From the NCBI GenBank assembly GCA_018499985.2, contig JAHBAT020000003.1, positions 1 through 64,000 on the forward strand: 64,000 nucleotides of DNA, read 5' to 3'. The notes below the pieces were generated by a model. It worked only from the letters and a program-made list of their open reading frames with translations. It did not search any database and was not told the DNA's origin. A program made the translations under genes and the position numbers. Below are positions 48,186 to 56,591 of the stretch, piece after piece. The stretch is from Candidatus Moraniibacteriota bacterium (GTDB lineage Bacteria > Patescibacteriota > Minisyncoccia > Moranbacterales > UBA1568). How positions within the stretch are numbered: position 1 is the first letter of the stretch; each line of letters starts with the position of its first letter.

Positions 48186-50764
48186 AAACTCACACTAACA
48201 TCTTTACTGTCAGTAGTGGTGTTGCCGTTATCATCTTCAAGCTCGGCCTTAATGGTGATAGTGCGGTTATTTTTTGAGTTTGGAATATCGTAATCTGTAG
48301 AGTAGGGCTTACTAGTGACACTTTTGATAGTGTCCCCATCCACTGAATAGGTGACTTTTTTAATACCGTACGGAGCATCAGTTTTGACACTCAGTTTGAG
48401 GGTAGAAGAGTTTGTAGAAGAAGGAATATCAAGCTTTAAGTCGGGTTCAAAATTGTCAAAATCACCCTTCTCACATTCTTTGGTAGGTACATTTCCTGAA
48501 GAGGATTTATCTTTATTATCTGATTTTTCGTACCATTTCTTAACACTTTCCTCCCAGTTTTTGTATTGCCCATCACTCTCGGGCTTATCTGGAATTGGTC
48601 CACGTGGATCGCGACGGTCAATGTAGTGGAGGATATCATGAACACTAACAAAGTCTTTCTTTTTTACTTTATCGTCAGGGCAGTATTTATTCGCTAAACA
48701 ATAAGTATCTTTTCCTGGAATTTCACAAACTTTGAGGTCTTTTTCTTCATCAAGCTTTCCAGAAAGCATCGGCTTATCTGTTTTGTTTTCACCTTCTCCG
48801 ATCTCATCTTCTGGTTTATATTCAGGAAACTTCTCAATAGAATAATTTGAAAGAGCCTTATCCATGAATTTTCTCCAAATAGGCGCTGCTACATTGACAC
48901 CATCAGCGCCTTCCTTCATGGGACTATTGTCGTTATTACCAGCCCAGACACCAACAGCAAGATTTGGAGTATAGCCCATAGTCCAGCCATCACGAAACTC
49001 ATTGGTGGTGCCGGTTTTGGCTGCTACCTGACGATTAGAGAAGGCTAGGGGAGAATTCTCTCCAAATACCCATGCACGATTCTCGTTATTAGAAAGGATA
49101 GAATCGAGCATAGCAACGTATTTCTCCTCCACAACTCTCTCACCAGGCTTTTCTTGATATTCTTCAAGGATATTACCGCTCGCATCTTCAATTTTTAGGA
49201 TAGAGGTTTTTTCATGACGCACTCCACCAGTAGCAAGGGTGCTGTAGGCATTTACATGATCAAGGAGCTGTACTTCGCCTCCTCCCAAAACAAGGGAAAG
49301 GCCGACTCTGTCAGGATCATTTAGACCTTGAATACCAAGATCTTTAGCAAGCTTGATAGAATCTTTAACACCCACGAGGTACAGTGTTTTAACAGCGGGG
49401 ATGTTTAATGAGCCACCAAGGGCTTTTTTCATACTGATAGGCCCATTAAACTCACCATTGTAGTTGAGTGGCTTGTAGACCTTGCCATCATTGGTATCAA
49501 ACTCTGTCTCGGTGTCATAGAGCATGGTTTCTGGGAGGTAACCTTTGGTAAAGGCGGTGAGATAGACATACGGCTTAAAGGATGAGCCCGGCTGTCTATT
49601 TCTTATGGCTACATTGACCTGACCATCAATAGAGGTATCAAAGTAATCTTTTGAGCCAACCATAGCCAAAATCTGTCCATTTTTTGGATCCATAGCTACA
49701 AGTGCGGCATTGGAAGCTTTCCATGTGCCGTTGTTTTTTGAGCCCTCTCGCACTGCTTCCTCAGCTGCTTGTTGTTTATCCCAATCAAGAGTGGTAATCA
49801 CTTTGTACCCCCCTTGTTCTATAGACTGATCGCCGTACTTCTCTTGGAGATAATCCTTGATATACATGACAAAGTGAGGGGCTGCAATAATGTCTTTTTG
49901 AGGGAGAATTTTTTTTAAGGTATCGGTCTCTATAGCTTGCTTGGCTTGCTCATCGGTAATATAGCCAAGTTTGGCCATTTGTTTTAAGGCGTACTCTTTG
50001 CGAGCAGTGAGGCGTTCTGGACGGCTTCCGTAGGGTGAATAGTAGGCGGTACCCCGTGGTAATGAAGCAAGAAGAGCGGCTTCATCAAGAGTGAGTTCTT
50101 TGGCTGACTTACCAAAGTAGGTGCGACTCGCCGCTTCGATACCATAGGCATTTTGACCATAAGGGATCTCATTTAAGTACATGGCGAGTATCTCATCCTT
50201 AGTGAAAAGAGTTTCTATTTCAATAGAAAGAATAGCTTCTTTTATCTTACGAGTAACAGTACGTTCATTGGAAAGGAGGGAGTTTTTGACAAACTGTTGA
50301 GTGATAGTAGAGCCGCCCTGGGCTGCATCAAGGGTGATGATGTCTTTGAGGGCAGCCCGAAGAATAGCTGTGGGCTTAAGGCCAAAATGGTGATAAAAAT
50401 CCTGATCTTCGAGAGAGATTGTGGCAAAGCGCACAATTTCAGGTATTTGATCAAAAGGAATAACGGTACGCTTTTCTTCGCCGTGCAATTCATAAAGAAG
50501 GTGATTGCCGGTACGATCGTAAATTTTGGTTGATTCCGCAACAAATCGTTTATTGATATTACCTGCCTCTGGAAGGTCTTTGGCAAAGTAGAGAAACGTC
50601 CCAATTAAAATAAGGGTAAACGTAGCAAAAAGGCCAATAAAAATACGTAAAAGAAGCTTCTTGTGTCTCTCTATCCAAGAAGGAAGCTTAAAGGAAAATG
50701 TTTTTTTGGATGAGACGGATTCTTCGCTAAAATGAACCCGACGTTTTCTTTTAAATAGAGCCAT
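48182..50764 (-). CDS. Bifunctional penicillin-binding protein, class A (PBP1-type)
   Basis: Peptidoglycan glycosyltransferase plus transpeptidase. A cytoplasmic basic start and one membrane helix (~36-60) precede the GT51 domain with EDQDFYHHFG, GGSTITQQFVKN and LAMYLNEIPYGQNAYGIEAA. The transpeptidase domain carries the active Ser in GSSFKPYVY (SxxK), the SGN-equivalent LGGSLNIP region and KTGTTNEF (KTG). The C-terminal ~190 residues add a Lys/Asp-rich linker with four Cys and an Ig-like beta domain, longer than usual at 860 residues. It shows the cell builds a peptidoglycan wall. Confidence 0.95.
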   Translation of the reverse strand: MALFKRKRRVHFSEESVSSKKTFSFKLPSWIERHKKLLLRIFIGLFATFTLILIGTFLYFAKDLPEAGNINKRFVAESTKIYDRTGNHLLYELHGEEKRTVIPFDQIPEIVRFATISLEDQDFYHHFGLKPTAILRAALKDIITLDAAQGGSTITQQFVKNSLLSNERTVTRKIKEAILSIEIETLFTKDEILAMYLNEIPYGQNAYGIEAASRTYFGKSAKELTLDEAALLASLPRGTAYYSPYGSRPERLTARKEYALKQMAKLGYITDEQAKQAIETDTLKKILPQKDIIAAPHFVMYIKDYLQEKYGDQSIEQGGYKVITTLDWDKQQAAEEAVREGSKNNGTWKASNAALVAMDPKNGQILAMVGSKDYFDTSIDGQVNVAIRNRQPGSSFKPYVYLTAFTKGYLPETMLYDTETEFDTNDGKVYKPLNYNGEFNGPISMKKALGGSLNIPAVKTLYLVGVKDSIKLAKDLGIQGLNDPDRVGLSLVLGGGEVQLLDHVNAYSTLATGGVRHEKTSILKIEDASGNILEEYQEKPGERVVEEKYVAMLDSILSNNENRAWVFGENSPLAFSNRQVAAKTGTTNEFRDGWTMGYTPNLAVGVWAGNNDNSPMKEGADGVNVAAPIWRKFMDKALSNYSIEKFPEYKPEDEIGEGENKTDKPMLSGKLDEEKDLKVCEIPGKDTYCLANKYCPDDKVKKKDFVSVHDILHYIDRRDPRGPIPDKPESDGQYKNWEESVKKWYEKSDNKDKSSSGNVPTKECEKGDFDNFEPDLKLDIPSSTNSSTLKLSVKTDAPYGIKKVTYSVDGDTIKSVTSKPYSTDYDIPNSKNNRTITIKAELEDDNGNTTTDSKDVSVSF

Positions 50765-50826
50765 AAAAGGGTGTTTTATACCCTGTATTATAGCATAAAA
50801 ATAACAAGTTGTTTCTTGGGAATTTC

Positions 50827-51810
50827 CTACAATAAAGGAAAGAGGTGCTTAAGGAGAATCAAAGAGACATCGATGCCGTCGCCCTCAACAAGTGGTTTTT
50901 CGTGCATATTGTAGTAGGGGTTGGGATTGACCTCAAGAATAACATAGGGAGTGTTTGGAGAGGCAAGATCATTGGTAATAAGGTCTAGCCCACCATAGGT
51001 AAGCCCAAGGGATTCAACAGCTTTGACGCAGGTCTTTTTGAGCTCGTTACTCATACTTGCGGTGCGTTCAATACAACGCCCACCATCAGACATATTGAGG
51101 TTGTTACGTAATTTAAAGAAAAAGTCTTTTGGCAGAACTGTCTTTAGGGTGTATCCAGCTTTGGCAAGGGTTTCTTTTGCTACAGCGTCAAGTTTTATTT
51201 CAAAACCATGGCGCCGAGTCTTATTGAAAGAGTGAATAAGGTCTTGAATAGTGTGTAGACCATCGCCCACAATGCCAGCAGGTATTTTTTCTACACAAGA
51301 AAGTACCTCGCCATTAAAAACAAGGACTCGGTATTCATTCCCGATAAACATTTCTTCAACAAGAATTTTGATATCTTCCCGGTACCCGTAGGCGCCAAGA
51401 GCGTGATTAATGGCTTCTTCTAAACCATCCTCAGAGAGGATGTTCCAGGTTACTCCTTTAGCAAGAGATCCATCGACAGGCTTGCTAATAAGCGGATAAG
51501 TGAGTTTTTTTTCTCTTACTTCGCGAAGACCATCTTCAAAAGAATGTGTGACCACGCCTTTTGGGGTGCGAATACCAACAGATTCAAGAACAAATTTGGT
51601 AATAGATTTATTTTTAGTAAGATTGCACATGCTTCGAAAAAGAGGTACCTTTCCATAGCAAAAAATAGTTTTGCCTTTATGGGTTATTTTTACGATAGGC
51701 ACTTTTTCGTGCTGGATAAGTTCGGCATGAAGTCCAAGAGAGAGGGTTTTTTTGAGAAAAGACTTATAAGCACCATGTTTTACTTTATCGATATACTGTT
51801 CAATATTCAT
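50827..51810 (-). CDS. ATP-grasp ligase, cyanophycin synthetase/RimK-like
   Basis: 327 residues from ATG 51810. The in-frame extension to 51972 encodes a hydrophobic tail that overlaps the upstream gene and is unlikely to be real. ATP-grasp features: PLISKPVDGSLAKGVTW (nucleotide Lys and Gly loop), ILVEEMFIGNEYRVLVFNGEVL, and YVILEVNPNPYYNMHEKP holding the Mg-binding E-x-N. Such enzymes join a carboxylate to an amine with ATP. Substrates are unknown. It is third in a minus-strand set with a 7TM protein and an ATP-grasp/aspartyl-protease-like fusion, which points to peptide tagging of a membrane or wall component. Confidence 0.82.
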   Translation of the reverse strand: MNIEQYIDKVKHGAYKSFLKKTLSLGLHAELIQHEKVPIVKITHKGKTIFCYGKVPLFRSMCNLTKNKSITKFVLESVGIRTPKGVVTHSFEDGLREVREKKLTYPLISKPVDGSLAKGVTWNILSEDGLEEAINHALGAYGYREDIKILVEEMFIGNEYRVLVFNGEVLSCVEKIPAGIVGDGLHTIQDLIHSFNKTRRHGFEIKLDAVAKETLAKAGYTLKTVLPKDFFFKLRNNLNMSDGGRCIERTASMSNELKKTCVKAVESLGLTYGGLDLITNDLASPNTPYVILEVNPNPYYNMHEKPLVEGDGIDVSLILLKHLFPLL

Positions 51811-51856
51811 TATGATTTTTTGAAAAAAAGAAAAAGGGCAATTTTTTGAGAGAGAT

Positions 51857-53251
51857 CTATTTTGAAACGTCAACAAGGAATTTGAGAAGATTTTTTCTCC
51901 CAATAATAGATTTATAATCAAGACGAGAGCGATCAATAAGGGTCGGCCGAATAGGGGTGCGAGTACCATCAAGGAGCATTTCTAGCTGAATCTTTACTCG
52001 GTATGTGGTGCCGTGTGAAGAATGGATTGGTACAGTACTGACAGCATCAGGAATGTTCTCAAAGAGCTCCCAGCGCTCTTCTTTAGTAAGGTTTTTGAGT
52101 TTCTCCCAGTCAGCTTGAAGGGCTCGATATGCGCGTACCGTCTCTCCGAAACCAAGTGCTTCAGCTACCTCAAAATCAATAGATGATGAATCGGCCCCAG
52201 TATCTATCTTGGCTTCAAGAGTAATTTCTTTGTTATCTTTACCAAAAAAAGTTACCTTTTCAATTACACCAATCATTTTTTTACCAGAGATTTCTTCAAT
52301 TTCATCTTCAATTTCTCCTCCAAAAAGATTCATGCCAACACGAATACCGCGATCGGTTGTTTTGATTTTGATACCTTTGACACGATCAAGTCGCTCACGA
52401 AGACCCGAGAGATTGGCGAGCTGGATAGAGAGTCCTGGTCGAGCATTGAGTTCAATAATGACTGGACCACGCTCACGATCAAGGGCGATGTCTGCTCCAA
52501 GAAAACCGAGACCAGAAATTTTCTGGGCCTCGACAGCAATACGAAGAGTCTCCTTCCAGTAGGGAAGCTTGATACCAGAAAGCACAAGGTTGGTATCTGG
52601 TACGTATTCGATAATATTACCTTTGCCCATAATAGCGCTTGTGGTAGTGCCAGTAGCGAGGTCGATACCTACCCCGATAGCACCTTGCTGGAGATTGGCC
52701 TTGCCATCAGATGCACGCGTAGGGAGGCGTAGCATGGCCATTACAGGCACTGAGTTAAAGACAATAACGCGAATATCAGGGATACCTTTGTAGCTGTAGG
52801 GCTTAAAAAGTTTCAGAAGGGTAAGACGCTCTTCAAAAAAGGCGGTATCAGGAAGATTACTCAATGAAAAAGAGCCATCGAGAATATTTTTAATATGAAT
52901 TTTGAGATCTTCTATAGTAATGAGTGAACCATCGGCCTTTACCCAGGCATCATCGCGGCCTCGCTTGCGTGCATAGACAACAAGGATACCGCCTCCACCA
53001 AATCCACGATTAGGTTTGAGGGCAAATCCGCCAGGGAGCGTTGACCAATCAAAGGCGTCTAGTTCCTCATAGTTTTTTATTTTACCAAGCAATTTTGGTA
53101 CGGAGAGATTTTGTTTGCGAAGAATGCGCTTGCAAAGGAGTTTGTCATCCGCAATACGCATGGCCTTTTTACGGTTGAGTGGACGCACGTAATCAAGGTT
53201 ACGCGCATTCATACCAAGAAGCTTTTGACTTTTGAGAAAGAGTTCAAACAT
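51857..53251 (-). CDS. ATP-grasp (alpha-L-glutamate ligase-like) fused to RimB-like retropepsin-type domain
   Basis: 464 residues in two parts. Residues ~1-290 are an ATP-grasp domain: FALKPNRGFGGGGILVV (glycine-rich loop), KANLQQGAIGVGIDL and GADIALDRERGPVIIELNARPG with the Mg-binding E-x-N. Residues ~325-464 resemble the RimB/Zn-protease family of pepsin-like folds: LEAKIDTGADSSSID has the catalytic DTGA, and RSRLDYKSIIGRKNL is the family end. One half would make an amide or peptide bond and the other could cut it. It lies 12 bp from the 7TM gene upstream and 46 bp from the second ATP-grasp gene downstream. Confidence 0.82.
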   Translation of the reverse strand: MFELFLKSQKLLGMNARNLDYVRPLNRKKAMRIADDKLLCKRILRKQNLSVPKLLGKIKNYEELDAFDWSTLPGGFALKPNRGFGGGGILVVYARKRGRDDAWVKADGSLITIEDLKIHIKNILDGSFSLSNLPDTAFFEERLTLLKLFKPYSYKGIPDIRVIVFNSVPVMAMLRLPTRASDGKANLQQGAIGVGIDLATGTTTSAIMGKGNIIEYVPDTNLVLSGIKLPYWKETLRIAVEAQKISGLGFLGADIALDRERGPVIIELNARPGLSIQLANLSGLRERLDRVKGIKIKTTDRGIRVGMNLFGGEIEDEIEEISGKKMIGVIEKVTFFGKDNKEITLEAKIDTGADSSSIDFEVAEALGFGETVRAYRALQADWEKLKNLTKEERWELFENIPDAVSTVPIHSSHGTTYRVKIQLEMLLDGTRTPIRPTLIDRSRLDYKSIIGRKNLLKFLVDVSK

Positions 53252-53263
53252 ATATGGACAGAA

Positions 53264-53920
53264 CTACAGGTGGGCAATAACCTTGCGGAAACGGATGTAT
53301 TCCGTAATGCGGAGACCAGACCATTTACCAAGAGTAAAGTTGATAATAAAGGTCAAAAGAATCAGCCATGGATGATTGAGAATAAGAATCATAAAGCCAT
53401 CCCAGCGGATAAGGGAGTATCCAATGAGAGAAATCAGGAGGGTTTCGCCGGCAAGAAAAGTAGCTGCGCGACTACCTTTTTCAATTTGGGTGGCCACAAA
53501 CTTTTCAGCCAAGGTAATCATGATAAGAAGAGGAAAGATAGAGACAGAAGCAAGGCCAGTACGCTTAAAGTGTGCTCCAATGACAAGAATAAGAAGAATG
53601 GCCAGAGCGACAATGGAAATAGTGATAGCCACGCGTGGAAGATAGAGAAGGCGGAAGCGACGAAGCATGTAGCGAGAAGCCATTCCGACAAGAATAATAC
53701 TTATAAAAATAGCAATACCATACTTCAAGCCATTTGGATCGAAAGCTAAAAGAGCAAAGGTAATAATAGAGGGCGTGTAAATACCAAAGGCTTTAATTCC
53801 AACAACCTGACGAAAAAAAGCAACAAGCGTGGCTACGACCGGAATCATCAAAAGAAGAGCAAGTGTCTGAAGTGGCACGCCCTGCTCTACTATGTACATA
53901 ACGAGAGGATGGTAGTTCAT
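53264..53920 (-). CDS. 7TM protein of the transglutaminase-associated membrane family
   Basis: 218 residues with about seven hydrophobic helices, short loops and a basic end. Sequence style (VGIKAFGIYTPSIITFALLAF, RFRLLYLPRVAITISIVALAILL) matches the 7TM module I recall being found next to ATP-grasp and RimB-like genes, often beside an inactive transglutaminase domain, which is absent here. It probably provides the membrane platform for the ligase pair downstream. First gene of the three-gene set, 22 bp after ruvC. Confidence 0.7.
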   Translation of the reverse strand: MNYHPLVMYIVEQGVPLQTLALLLMIPVVATLVAFFRQVVGIKAFGIYTPSIITFALLAFDPNGLKYGIAIFISIILVGMASRYMLRRFRLLYLPRVAITISIVALAILLILVIGAHFKRTGLASVSIFPLLIMITLAEKFVATQIEKGSRAATFLAGETLLISLIGYSLIRWDGFMILILNHPWLILLTFIINFTLGKWSGLRITEYIRFRKVIAHL

Positions 53921-53942
53921 AGGTCAAAATAGGTTTAAAAAC

Positions 53943-54437
53943 TTAATTGATATTTTCAATAATTTCCCGTCGTCGTCTTTGGGCGTGACAAAGCGCGATA
54001 GCAAGTGCATCTGCTGTATCGTCTGGTTTGGGGATTTCTTTGAGTTTCAGAAGCGCTTTTACCATTTGCTGTACCTGAGTCTTGTCCGCGCGGCCATAGT
54101 TAGTGAGGGCCTGTTTCACTTGAAGCGGCGTGTAACCGAATATACTAACACTATTTTCCTCAAGTGTCAAGAGTATAGCTCCTCTTGCCTGTGCTACAGA
54201 AATGACCGTTTTTTGGTTCTTGAAAAAGAAGAGTTCTTCTACGCCAGCTTCACTCGGTCTGTAGGTTTCAAGAATTTCCTTGATATCGCGAGAAATCTCT
54301 AAGAGGCGCTGACTCAAGGGCATTTCTTTGGGTGTACTTATGTGCCCGGAAGCAACGATAGTGGGCGCGCCCGTTTTTATATCAATGACTCCCCAGCCCA
54401 CCGTAGCGGTGCCGGGATCTATACCAAGGATACGCAT
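53943..54437 (-). CDS. ruvC: Holliday junction endonuclease RuvC
   Basis: Cuts Holliday junctions during recombination. 164 residues with MRILGIDPGTATVGWGVI (first catalytic Asp), GVEELFF (Glu), PLQVKQALTNYGRADKTQV, and DDTADALAIALCH (two Asp), the complete RuvC active site. It lies ~20 bp after the bPH gene on the same strand; ruvB is two genes further upstream at 55.2 kb. No ruvA was seen in the window. Confidence 0.96.
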   Translation of the reverse strand: MRILGIDPGTATVGWGVIDIKTGAPTIVASGHISTPKEMPLSQRLLEISRDIKEILETYRPSEAGVEELFFFKNQKTVISVAQARGAILLTLEENSVSIFGYTPLQVKQALTNYGRADKTQVQQMVKALLKLKEIPKPDDTADALAIALCHAQRRRREIIENIN

Positions 54438-54457
54438 AATGCTGACAAAACCAATAA

Positions 54458-54979
54458 TTACAGACCCAGACGATCTCTTTTAGCTAGGCGCATAATTTCA
54501 TCTTTCAGGCCATTGGGGTCACCTACCTGGCGGAAACTAATACGTTCGTTTTCAGAAGCAGTCTGTAGCAAGAGATCGCCAAAGTTGAGAACGGTCGGTA
54601 TAATGCCGTTGACACTGGTGCTAATATCTTGGATACGTGAATAGTGAACTTCACTAATGGTGCGAATAAAAAGACCCTTTTGTTCAATATTAAGAATTCT
54701 TTCATCGGTGATAATCCAAACATCAAAGTAGTAGTCAATCCAAAGCATAAAGCTATAGAGCCACATGAAAAGAAAGAAAGAGTTTTGGATAAATACCAGT
54801 ACTTTTTTACCCCCAGCATCAGTGGCTTCTGGAAAAAGAATAAGGAAAAAAGAGATACCTCCAAAAATAATAACAAAAATAACTAAAAGGAGAAAAAAAT
54901 GTGACGCCAGATTGAACCAGTGACGATGAACGACATGGAGCACTTGTTCGTTTTCTTTTTGTCCAGGAAAAGTAAGCAT
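54458..54979 (-). CDS. Bacterial PH (bPH2/YdbS-like) domain membrane protein
   Basis: 173 residues. Two membrane helices (~22-46 and ~63-85) precede a bPH2 domain: YYFDVWIITDERILNIEQKGLFIRTISEVHYSRIQDISTS, then a C-terminal strand-helix ending QVGDPNGLKDEIMRLA. The pattern (x-I-T-x-x-R-I...R-I-Q-D) is the YdbS/DUF304 signature. The domain probably faces the cytoplasm and binds lipid or protein. No pathway is assigned. It sits between ruvC and a small membrane gene. Confidence 0.85.
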   Translation of the reverse strand: MLTFPGQKENEQVLHVVHRHWFNLASHFFLLLVIFVIIFGGISFFLILFPEATDAGGKKVLVFIQNSFFLFMWLYSFMLWIDYYFDVWIITDERILNIEQKGLFIRTISEVHYSRIQDISTSVNGIIPTVLNFGDLLLQTASENERISFRQVGDPNGLKDEIMRLAKRDRLGL

Positions 54980-54984
54980 ATTTT

Positions 54985-55239
54985 TTAGAAAGAAGTAGGA
55001 ATACCGAGTTCAGAAAATGGGAGACTAAAGAAGAGGATAGCATTAATAAAAAGGAGAATAGCTGCTACAGAGAGAAAGAAAGTTACTCCAAACAAAGCTT
55101 TTTTGCGATCGAGTGAATAGCGAAGGATATGAAAAACAACAAAAAGCGCTGCAAAAATATAGCAGAGAAAAAGAAGTGTATAGAAAAGTCCAAAAAGTGA
55201 TTGCATAGATGAATAGATATCATCTATAGTGTAGCGCAT
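54985..55239 (-). CDS. Small membrane protein of unknown function
   Basis: 84 residues with two hydrophobic helices (~17-40 and ~51-72) separated by a basic loop (RYSLDRKKALFG). No family recognised. 6 bp from the ruvB stop codon and 5 bp from the bPH gene, so it is part of the same ruvB-containing transcript. Two-helix genes of this size often sit in CPR type IV pilus or secretion operons, but nothing here proves such a role. Confidence 0.6.
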   Translation of the reverse strand: MRYTIDDIYSSMQSLFGLFYTLLFLCYIFAALFVVFHILRYSLDRKKALFGVTFFLSVAAILLFINAILFFSLPFSELGIPTSF

Positions 55240-55245
55240 TTTTGT

Positions 55246-56259
55246 CTAGCCAAGAAGTTTTTCTGCCTGCTCATCTGGCATAGGAATACCGAGGTGATCG
55301 TAGCCTTCTTTGGTCACTATACGGCCACGCGGAGTACGTGTAAGAAATCCTATTTGAATAAGATACGGTTCGTAGACATCTTCAATGGTTTGGAGCTCTT
55401 CTCCGGTTACCGCTGCTAAAGATTGAATACCAGCGGGTCCACCTTTGAATTTTTTGATAAGAGTCTCAAGCATCAATCTGTCAGTGGGCTCAAGACCAAG
55501 ATGATCAATTTCGTAGAGCGCAAGAGCCTCTTTGGCAAGATCAGCTGTAATAATCTCATTGTCATGAATCTGGGCAAAATCACGCACACGTTTTAGGATA
55601 CGATTGGCAACACGAGGAGTCTGTCTACTAGAAAGCGCAATTACTCGCGCACCGCCTTCGTCGGTCTCTATACCAAGGATACGGGCTGAGCGACTGACAA
55701 TTTTTTCGATATCTTGGCTATTGTAAAATTCGAGACGATGGGTAGAGCCAAAGCGGTTGCGTAGAGGGTTCGAAAGTGAGCCAAGGCGAGTAGTAGCTCC
55801 AATAAGAGTAAAGTGCGGAAGATCAAGTTGGATGGTGCGAGCAGCAGGCCCTTTGCCGATGATGATATCAAGCTTGTAGTCTTCCATCGCCGGATAGAGA
55901 ACTTCCTCGATGAGTTTGTTGAGACGATGAATTTCATCGATAAAGAGGACGTCGCCATCTTCAAGGTTGGTGAGAATCGAACCTAGATCACCGACTTTTT
56001 CGATGGCTGGCCCAGAAGTTACTTTGATATTCACACCCATTTCTTTGGCAATGATATGAGCGAGGGTAGTTTTACCAAGACCAGCGGACCCATAGAGGAG
56101 AACGTGGTCAATATTTTCACCGCGCTTCTTGGCTGCCTGGATAAAGATACCTAGATTTTTTTTGATTTTATCTTGACCAATATATTCAGAAAAACTCTGA
56201 GGACGAAGGGTATTATCGAGACTTTGCTCTTCAAATTCTTGAGGCGCGGTGGTGAGCAT
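55246..56259 (-). CDS. ruvB: Holliday junction branch migration ATPase RuvB
   Basis: Hexameric AAA+ motor that drives branch migration with RuvA. 337 residues from ATG 56259; the in-frame extension to 56340 is a poor hydrophobic stretch over promoter [22 protein letters not shown], Walker [16 protein letters not shown] near 60, Walker [11 protein letters not shown], sensor [18 protein letters not shown] and the winged-helix tail [16 protein letters not shown] are all present. Its promoter (56312-56340) overlaps a divergent promoter. Confidence 0.97.
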   Translation of the reverse strand: MLTTAPQEFEEQSLDNTLRPQSFSEYIGQDKIKKNLGIFIQAAKKRGENIDHVLLYGSAGLGKTTLAHIIAKEMGVNIKVTSGPAIEKVGDLGSILTNLEDGDVLFIDEIHRLNKLIEEVLYPAMEDYKLDIIIGKGPAARTIQLDLPHFTLIGATTRLGSLSNPLRNRFGSTHRLEFYNSQDIEKIVSRSARILGIETDEGGARVIALSSRQTPRVANRILKRVRDFAQIHDNEIITADLAKEALALYEIDHLGLEPTDRLMLETLIKKFKGGPAGIQSLAAVTGEELQTIEDVYEPYLIQIGFLTRTPRGRIVTKEGYDHLGIPMPDEQAEKLLG

Positions 56260-56311
56260 AGGGGTATTTGGAGGCTTAAATAAAAGAAAAATATACAAAA
56301 TCAGTAAATAT

Positions 56312-56340
56312 AGTATATCAGGACTTGACAGGAATTCCAA
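56312..56340 (-). promoter_or_regulatory. Promoter of ruvB, overlapping a divergent promoter
   Basis: Minus strand: TTGGAA (56340-56335), 17 bp, TATACT (56317-56312). It shares its spacer DNA with the plus-strand promoter 56325-56353, so the two cannot be occupied at once. Confidence 0.55.
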
Positions 56341-56353
56341 ACTCTGCTAATAT
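56325..56353 (+). promoter_or_regulatory. Strong promoter for the 56.36-56.59 kb transcript
   Basis: TTGACA (56325-56330), 17 bp, TAATAT (56348-56353). Nothing coding follows on this strand before the terminator at 56563-56588. Confidence 0.75.
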
Positions 56354-56359
56354 ACTCCT

Positions 56360-56590
56360 TCAACTTGAAAAAGGTTGAAGATATTCAAAAACGTTCCTTT
56401 TTATCTGTAGGCAATTTGGGAACTTCTATCTTTTGTTCTCAAAATCGGGACTTGTTGCCAAGATCTGGGTAGGGGGGTTTCGGCTCTGCTATTCCTCGAC
56501 ACCTGTCCTTTCTTCGGGCTCCTATGCTTGAGGATTTGTCTGCAGTTTAAAATGAAGGTTACAAAAACTCCTCTTACGAGGAGTTTTTAT
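56360..56590 (+). ncRNA. Putative ~230-nt structured RNA
   Basis: Bounded by a strong promoter and an intrinsic terminator and lacking a credible ORF (only 8- and 16-codon frames). Visible structure: TTCAAC/GTTGAA hairpin at the start, GGCAA (56410-56414) with TTGCC (56455-56459), a possible outer pairing of CTGTAG with CTGCAG (56405-56410 / 56540-56545), and CCTC/GAGG. I could not match it to SRP RNA (no GGAAG-type loop), 6S, tmRNA or RNase P. Confidence 0.55.
56563..56588. terminator. Strong symmetric terminator
   Basis: AAAAACTCCTC / GAGGAGTTTTT with loop TTAC. Plus side ends TTTTTATTTTATT for the putative RNA. The minus side can also stop the pilB-type gene that ends at 56592. Confidence 0.85.
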
Positions 56591-56591
56591 T

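Noticed and set aside
53111-53749. Long plus-strand reading frame opposite the 7TM and ATP-grasp genes
   Set aside because: Composition and lack of motifs show it is the antisense shadow of the real minus-strand genes.
56360-56590. 6S RNA
   Set aside because: Size is close, but there is no single long hairpin with a central bubble. It has several separate hairpins.
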